Shown piece after piece: positions 63,863 to 64,000 of a stretch of DNA of 64,000 nucleotides. The DNA is taken from positions 248,001 to 312,000 of the forward strand of contig NZ_CP047654.1 in assembly GCF_030408915.1 (NCBI RefSeq). The letters are read 5' to 3'. Every line of letters starts with the position of its first letter. Within the stretch, counting starts at the first letter, position 1. The DNA comes from Corynebacterium guangdongense (GTDB lineage: Bacteria > Actinomycetota > Actinomycetes > Mycobacteriales > Mycobacteriaceae). The notes below the pieces were generated by a model that was not told the DNA's origin, ran no database searches, and saw only the letters and a program-made list of their open reading frames with translations. Both the position numbers and the translations under genes were made by a program.

Positions 63863-63903
63863 GGGCAACGACCGCCGGAAATTCCTTCCGGCGGTCGTTG
63901 CCC
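63863..63903. terminator. 18-bp perfect-stem bidirectional terminator
   Basis: The arm at 63863-63880 and its exact reverse complement at 63886-63903 flank the loop ATTCC. It lies ten bases after the esterase stop and seven before the convergent SDR stop, and can end both transcripts. Confidence 0.88.
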
Positions 63904-63909
63904 GTCGTC

Positions 63910-64000
63910 CTAGATTGCCGTGTATCCGCCGTCGGCGTTGATTGCGGCACCCGTGATGCTCGAGGACGCGTCGCTGGCGAGGAACAGGACGACGTCAGCG
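63910..64000 (-). CDS. C-terminal end of a short-chain dehydrogenase/reductase (truncated by window)
   Basis: The minus-strand frame reads ADVVLFLASDASSSITG followed by a NADGGYTAI ending and TAG (63912..63910). This is the usual C-terminus of classical SDR oxidoreductases (FLASD...ITG...DGG). The rest of the gene lies outside the window, so the substrate cannot be judged; it converges on the flavin monooxygenase operon and could share the pathway. Confidence 0.85.
   Translation of the reverse strand, partial: ADVVLFLASDASSSITGAAINADGGYTAI

Overview
The window reads as a chromosomal segment of a high-GC Corynebacterium. The evidence is a secreted mycolyltransferase of the trehalose corynomycolyl type, a mycothiol-dependent formaldehyde dehydrogenase (mscR), a fused rmlCD gene in an rmlB-rmlCD-rmlA cluster, a uridine operon in the order uriR-rbsK-uriT-uriH, lpd close to sdhCAB, and many genes whose start codon lies 6-8 bases after a TANNNT -10 box (leaderless transcripts). 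I see no rRNA, tRNA, CRISPR array, phage or insertion sequence. Genus is an inference; I cannot name the species.

Layout. 1-5058: SulP anion transporter, a polytopic GT-C-like membrane protein and an acyl-CoA synthetase. 5420-12001: secreted or extracytoplasmic hydrolases (SGNH esterase, lipoprotein esterase, metallophosphoesterase) plus a cytoplasmic GH3 enzyme, with a 14-bp tandem repeat and a decayed SGNH hydrolase copy in the gaps. 12020-17106: a one-carbon/aldehyde neighbourhood (ThDP enzyme, cyclase-family hydrolase, mscR, metallo-beta-lactamase-fold hydrolase, purU). 17167-28534: cell-envelope polysaccharide genes (sugar epimerase, two GT2 glycosyltransferases, DUF2304, rmlBCDA, a flippase-like protein) interrupted by a phosphoketolase and a DUF222/HNH protein. 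28531-34000: M1 and S9 peptidases and a TrkA/TrkH potassium uptake pair. 34112-42856: mycolyltransferase, a 36-aa peptide gene with a very strong terminator, lpd, an unknown membrane protein, and sdhCAB. 42977-50935: small conserved housekeeping-type genes (DUF445, DUF2516, DeoC-like, DUF2993, methyltransferases, DUF2505, murB, ArsR, RraB-like). 51158-54674: a 43-aa acidic peptide gene resembling PorA/PorH-type mycomembrane porins, an MHS transporter with an IclR regulator, and ferritin. 55498-59844: the uridine operon with a double LacI-type operator. 59967-64000: an AraC regulator divergent from a two-component flavin monooxygenase/esterase operon with a GlxR-like box, and the end of an SDR gene.

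The most novel candidates are the two tiny terminator-capped genes (35563-35673 and 51158-51289), which I propose as signal-less envelope peptides or porins; the first sits next to a mycolyltransferase that could modify it. Next come the ThDP-cyclase-mscR-MBL group with a 10-bp inverted repeat over its promoter, and the AraC/GlxR-controlled flavin monooxygenase operon. Many long reading frames opposite or inside real genes exist because of the high GC; they are not annotated.
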